Shown here in pieces: positions 58,941 to 64,000 of a stretch of DNA of 64,000 nt. The DNA comes from Sequoia sempervirens (Eukaryota; Streptophyta; Pinopsida; Cupressales; Cupressaceae). The translations under genes and the position numbers were made by a program. Numbering within the stretch: position 1 is the stretch's first letter; each line of letters opens with the position of its first letter. Below the pieces are notes generated by a model. It searched no databases, had not been told where the DNA came from, and worked only from the letters and a program-made list of their open reading frames with translations. Location: contig VDFB02358134.1 in the NCBI GenBank assembly GCA_007258455.2, positions 215,249,565-215,313,564 of the forward strand, written 5' to 3'.

Positions 58941-58950
58941 CTATTTATAG
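58941..58950 (-). promoter_or_regulatory. TATA box in C 5' LTR
   Basis: CTATAAATAG on the minus strand, identical to the 3' LTR copy. Confidence 0.7.
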
Positions 58951-59025
58951 TTCCCAAAAGATCTAATGAATGGCCAAGATCAATTCTTATTGTGTGGCCA
59001 AGATTCATTAAAAAATAGGGTCTCA

Positions 59026-59037
59026 CCTACCCCCCAA
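59026..59037 (-). other. Polypurine tract of C2
   Basis: TTGGGGGGTAGG followed by TGAGACCC, the LTR start. Confidence 0.8.
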
Positions 59038-59140
59038 TATATCACACTTTAAAATTACATTTTGTCATTTTCCTTATTTTGTCCTCTACTGACGGCACTG
59101 TAGCACTTTTGTCTTTTAGCCAATTGTTGTTTCACTATAG

Positions 59141-62100
59141 CTACTCTTTAGGGAGTTCATCCTTGATAGGGCTGTCCTCCTACCTCTTAGAAGCTGCGTA
59201 TTCTATGAACTTGAGGATGACCGCCTGGAGCTTGTCTATTTCAATGATTTCATATCACAGCACATGGTAGCTCCATTCTTTCACGTTATCTTCCAGCCTT
59301 TTCCAATCCTCATCATATTTTGTACCTTGGTCCCTGAATAGCTCTGATTGATTGAAGACACAGGCAGCAAAACTCATGAATTCCACTGTGATTTCACCAA
59401 GCATCACGTGGTTCATCTTCTTCTGGAAGTAGGGATTTATCTTCTCCAGATCCATTTTCACTGTGGGCATATCATACTCCGTCATCAGTTTGAGATAACA
59501 AGCGCACTTTGCCTTGATTTCCTTGATCCATTCAATGTACAGATCCACCTTGCTCATGATTTGTTCCAGTCTTTCCCTCCAGTTGTCAAAGTCCCGTCAC
59601 CATACATCCATCAGCTAGTGATCGTCTTTCTTAAATGCAAGCTCCTTTTCCCACGTGGATTTTGGCATCTGAAGGATAGCCTTGATCCTTCGAAAGGTGG
59701 ATTTGTAGGTCACAGGGAAGTTGGTGCAGAGCTTCCTCGTGCCCTCTAGAGACTGCAACAGATCTAAGAACTTGTTGGTTGTTCGCACAGCCTGGCTAAT
59801 TTCCATGTTCCTAATGTGTAAGACTTGTCGAAACCAGTCCTCTGTGGTCTTTTCCAAGTTCTTTCTTCTTTCCATCTTATCGATCTGCTCTTTGGATAGT
59901 AGCTGGGGTGTAGCTGTGGATGTCGTAGGCAGGTCATCCACTGAAGACCATTGTTGTATGTAATCTGTTAAGGTTGCAACCTGTGCCTTGAGCTCATCCT
60001 TCGATACCTTATCTTGTTTTATCAAATGCACCACTATAGCCACTGACTCCTCAAGGTGACTAACTTTCTGCTCTCTGGTGGTGGTCTCCAAGTCGATGGT
60101 GGAGATGTTGTAACTTACCCCAGCTTGGCCAATCATAGGCGCTGCTATTTGTGCTACTCGAGACCTAGAAGCATCCATCGTAACCCTGGATTGGACTTTG
60201 GGCTTCTTCTCCTTCTTTGTCATGATTTGAGCTCGAGCCAAGATGGCCTCTAACCTCACCCTTGGGTCCTTTAGTACAAGGGTTTTTCTTTCAAGCTGCC
60301 TTTCTAACCATTCAAGCACAGCAGATTTTTCCTTAGGTGAATCATGGCCACCCTCACCCCTCTCGATCAAGGCCAAGGTTTCTACTCCCTTCTCTTCTCA
60401 GGACTTTTCTTTTTGCTTGGTAGCATCTCCTCCTTCCTCGTCGGAATCTTGGACAAACACAAGGTGTTTGATAGGAAGCACGAAGGACAGTTGTTGTATG
60501 GGACTTGCTTTCTCTGTCGTCTCTTCTTTCTTTTCCTTAGCATGTTCAATCTCATGCACATGTTCTATGAATTGCCTGACTTCGAGGCTCTCAATAGTTT
60601 GGGCCCCACCCTCAGTTTTGTCTTCTTGCTGCCATTCTTCTTCTTCAAGGGGTGGCCTTTCTTCCTCTGATTTGGTGTCCTTTGGTTGCTGGGCCAGTTC
60701 TTCTTCAAGATCATCATCAAAGGCCTGCACGATTATCCTACCACCAGTGCTACCTTCCTTGTCTGCACTCTCCGAGGAATTGGTTCCTTCCTCTTCATAG
60801 GCCACCCTGTCAATTACTTAGTGTTCATATTCTGGGTGCTCATGGTATTCATCAGCCTCCTCCTCATAGGCCCCTGAGGCTTCTCATTCTCATTCCTCCC
60901 ACTCCTTAGAGATTAGCATGGTGGATTCCATAACTGGTGGCCCTGTCAGCGGTTGTGAAGGATGAGCAGTAGTGAGGGCTTGTGCAAGGGCTGCTTGAAG
61001 AGCAGGATCCATTAGGATCTGGGATAGCTCAGGGGGAAGATTCTACATATGTCTCGAGAGAGCCTCAAGGATTGTGGAAATGGGAATAGGTGCTATCACC
61101 GTTGCCAGAGGGAGTGATGTGGTGGGTGACATGGCAGCAGAGGAAGGGGGCGTAGTTATGGCAGAAGAGGAGTTGACAATTATTACAGACTCGACCGGAG
61201 GTGAAGGGGCAAGATGGACATAAATGTCTACTGCCGACAGGGATGTGGCAATCATAGCTAGAGAGGTAGGTGGTGCAATGGCAGGGGCAGGGAGAGCCAA
61301 GAGAGGTTCCAATTGATCTATACCCCTCACCTTCTCCTCTTAGGCTGAGGGCTATTCTGTGGTGCTCCCCGCTTGTTTGAGCCTTTTGGAGGGTGAGCCT
61401 CCCACTTCTTTCCTTGCATAGACCTTGGGGTCTGGAGACTGTTCTGTTTCTGTCCCTTTTCTCTTCTTGGATCTGGTGACCAGAGGAGACTTGGAGGTCC
61501 CACCGATAGAAGTGGTGGTAGCAGCTTCTTCTGTGGCACTTGGCTCACTTTTGAGCCCTTCATAAGTCAAAATTACTCCTTGCCACTTTAATTGAGCTAC
61601 TTGCCCATCGACCCACTCCTTTGTATGAGCCAGGATTGGCTTGGTTATAGTGTCGAGGTCATCGACCTCCTGCTCATCCTAGTCAATTGTTGGTATTGGC
61701 AAATTGGTGACCGCAGGGTACCTGGGGTGCATTATGGTGCTCTCGTCTTCCTCAACCTGGTCCGGTATGGGGAAAGGCTGCACCTTCCTTACAAATTGCA
61801 TAGTCATTCGCATATATTGCCTTGCCCGTACCTCTTAATCATCCTGACAATCCCCCCAGAAGTCTTCAATGTGGTACAGATGAGTGAACCCTGGTCCCAA
61901 TTCCTTCCTGATGTGGCCATGCGGGTCTATCCACGGGAAAGCAGTGTGTAGGTAGAAATGGTAATCTTTTAATTCTTTCTCGGAGTTACCAGCATAATGG
62001 GAATTTTGTAGTCTATACTTTCCCTAGCCCAGAGTCATGGGATAAGAAATCCCTATTATGTGTTTGCTGTTGAAGATTGCCTATATGTGTTGGAGTTGCC

Positions 62101-63252
62101 AAAAAAGCTCCAGAAGGATGATTCGGTCGTTGGAGTATCGAGGCAACCTATTCGGCCTTTCAGTGAAGCCCTTGGTGCAGATGTATGTAAACTTTGGGTA
62201 CTAAATGAAGAGGAAGGAATATTGCTTCAAAAGTGCCCTGGCACTTTGGGAGAACCTCCTCTCGAAGTCTCTGGCAATCATTATGATAATATAGCCAATG
62301 AAGGCATCGTTTACTCTACAATATTCCCATTTAAAGTTCCAGTACTGGAGCTGTGGGTACCTATCATATGCCTTGAGTCTTCGCCCCTGCTCCTGATCGG
62401 GTGCCACAAATAACCCATTCTACTGTCTTCAATCTGCCAAGGAATATACAAGATAGGAAGTCATATAAAATTTGTAGCTTTTCTCACGTTGACGAATTGC
62501 TCATGGAAGTAGTTGCTTATTATACCTCCCCAATAGAATGAAGTCTTTGTGGTGACATCCTCATTCCCTCAAAGAATCTGCTCAATGAAGTACACCATCC
62601 ATTCCTGAAAGTAGGCGGCCACAGGAAGACCCATAACCCTACTTAACATGGTGACCAAGTCCTGGTAATCCTCGTGGAAGTCACTACGGAAGAGTTCTTG
62701 AGGAACCTTCGCAGTGCTGCCCCGCTTTTCTTTGAGCCAATGCTGATTTATTACCCTTTTATAGCCTGTCGGATTATCGTCCCACGCTATTTAGAATTCT
62801 TCTATGTTGGGTGCTTCCATTTCTTGAAATGTGGGAATGTGGAAGGTTTTTGTGATTCCCTCAATCGACATGTCGATGAGGACATTGCCCTCTCTATCAA
62901 TGATTGTCCTTGTGTTAGCTTGATATGCCTCCCGACAAGCCATGACCAACTTGGGGGCCACGAGGGATGGAGGGAACCCAACAACCTTTGCTATTCCACT
63001 TTGCCTTATCAGCCTTGTATTTTTGGTCGTTGGATTGACCCTAACCCTTTGTGTGAATTCATCAATATTGACGTGGCCTATGTTGGTATCGGTGATCTCC
63101 TTCCAATCTGTGGTGACTTTTGAATGAAGAGGCTTTCCCTAGAATTGGTATTTCATCCGGTCCTTATCCTCTTTCCCTCGAGGAATCTTGCCTGAACTTT
63201 TCCCTTTGTCCTTCTCGACAGGTGCCCCTGAAGGTCCTGCACCCAATTCCAT
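59141..63252 (-). pseudogene. Extra ORF of C2, second copy, degraded
   Basis: ATG at 63252 (MELGAGPSGAPVEKDKG) after the same TTGCTTGCAG acceptor-like site; ends KDELPKE at 59141. The longest open part (60376-59615, 253 codons) covers a polar helical region with WLERQLERKT, VSHLEESVAIVVHLIKQD and WEKELAFKKDDH. Stops and shifts lie at different places from the first copy, so both decayed independently from a long open frame. The acidic FVQDSDEE motif is at about 60440. No known domain assigned. Confidence 0.65.
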
Positions 63253-64000
63253 ATATTCTGCAAGCAAAGACATAGTTAGCACAATGGAACACAAAAGAAT
63301 TCATGTTAGCCAAAATCCTAAAGATAACATTCATTTTAAACAATCTATCTATTAAGCATAACATGACCTTTTATCTCCCGATGTCATTGAACTTTTGATT
63401 AAGGGCATTTGGATAGTTCAAGCGCGGAGGGCCAGACTTCCTCGGCAGGAATGCTATTTGGAAGGGAAAAAAGGGTGGAAGGCTCCCAAAGATTCTCTTC
63501 GGTCAGATTTTAGTAATTTGAGAGGTTCGTAATGAAGAGGACCAAAATTAAGCACATGGGTCGAAGTTAGATTTCAGATTTGGGCTCGTTTGGATCGGTT
63601 TGGGAGAATCCAGAAGTCCTGGGATGGAGAGCCGTCTGGAGATGGCAGTTTGGAAAAACAGATTAAAAATGGAATTCTAAAGACGGAACTCGGGGGTCTG
63701 GGGTCTGCTAGGCTGTAGGGCGACTAATAGTTTGTAACTTCACTTTTTAGTGTTCGGGTCTGTGGTACCGGGAAGGCGTTTGTCTTTCACCGTTATGGAC
63801 GGCAAACATCAGACGGAAGTCCGGCGGGGCCAGCCCGGTAGTCAGGGCCCAACAGACAGCCAGGAGCAAGACCAAACCTGGAACGACCATCCGCCATTTT
63901 ATATCATTTTCAGTTAGGTGGCGATCTGGAAGGCGGAGCCTGGAGCTCAGAACAGCGGGCGTGTATTTCATTTGGAATAGTAGGTGAGGGAAGGAGTCCC
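63253..64000. other. GC-rich segment of C2, partial
   Basis: Collinear with 38697-39447. No gene seen. Cut by the window edge before the part that would show whether C2 also has the opposed LTR end and primer site. Confidence 0.6.

Larger units (their letters stand above)
9136..59025 (-). mobile_element. Element C: Tat-type Ty3/gypsy retrotransposon, host of G, A and D
   Basis: Reading the minus strand: 5' LTR, PBS, gag, protease, archaeal-type RNase H, RT, RNase H, integrase, GC-rich segment, extra ORF, polypurine tract, 3' LTR. Removing G (with A) and D leaves about 16.8 kb. The two LTRs differ at about 24 of 458 sites compared by eye (about 5%). Its upstream neighbour is another C-type internal end (C2) rather than flanking DNA, so the 5' LTR is shared in a tandem array. 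All genes carry stops or frameshifts. Confidence 0.8.
58754..59025 (-). repeat. 5' LTR of element C, part right of D
   Basis: Matches 9830-10058, then about 41 further bases to TGAGACCC (59025). TATA box at 58941-58950. The outer end joins directly to the polypurine tract of C2. Confidence 0.85.
59026..64000 (-). mobile_element. Element C2: 3' internal end of a second C-type copy
   Basis: Collinear with 34464-39447 of C (polypurine tract, extra ORF, GC-rich segment). In a 120-bp sample of the ORF, 14 positions differ. It is joined to C's 5' LTR, which therefore also serves as C2's 3' LTR. It runs off the right edge. Confidence 0.8.

Noticed and set aside
1..64000. Host genes, tRNA or rRNA
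   Set aside because: No open frame outside the retroelements shows a known domain, and no tRNA cloverleaf or rRNA sequence was recognised; a weak exon could still be missed by eye.

Overview
The window is 64 kb of repeat-only nuclear DNA from a land plant. No host gene, tRNA, rRNA or CRISPR array is visible. Almost every base from 927 onward belongs to long Ty3/gypsy LTR retrotransposons nested inside one another. The coding remnants fit the Tat group: DGGAG- or DSGA-type protease, YVDD/YMDD reverse transcriptase, a second archaeal-type RNase H, and an HHCC/DDE integrase. Large elements (about 17 kb), deep nesting and slow decay suggest a giant genome, most likely a gymnosperm. That is an inference, not something the sequence proves.

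Layout, oldest to youngest. Element B (+, 927-9135) has a 5' LTR, primer site, long leader and a gag-like frame, then is cut by element C (-, 9136-59025). C is about 16.8 kb once its insertions are removed: 5' LTR (49368-50065 plus 58754-59025), gag, protease, archaeal-type RNase H, RT, RNase H, integrase, a GC-rich segment, a long extra ORF, polypurine tract and 3' LTR (11 bp at 34453-34463, then 9136-10058). Element G (-, 10059-34452) sits inside C's 3' LTR, and a deletion has removed G's own 5' LTR. Element A (+, 12120-28913) sits inside G with a perfect GGTCC target duplication and 958-bp LTRs that differ at about 15 sites. Element D (-, 50066-58753) sits inside C's 5' LTR with a CCACC target duplication. 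A second C-type copy, C2 (59026-64000, runs off the window), shares C's 5' LTR, so C and C2 form a tandem LTR-internal-LTR array.

Functional reading. A and C are autonomous types that are now full of stops. B and G have the same leader, PBS type and polypurine tract as A, but replace protease/pol with one long gag-like frame of their own, so they look like coding non-autonomous partners of an A-type element. D has lost protease-RT-RNase H but keeps an open integrase frame.

Most interesting points. (1) A block in the untranslated leaders of A, B and G folds into three consecutive hairpins whose stems differ by compensatory changes. (2) The archaeal-type RNase H lies upstream of RT in C but downstream of RNase H in A. 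(3) B/G encode an unusual single-frame polyprotein. (4) C carries a long extra ORF behind a splice-acceptor-like site, next to a GC-rich segment with an oppositely oriented LTR end and primer site. All statements come from reading the sequence by eye; family names rest on motif recognition.
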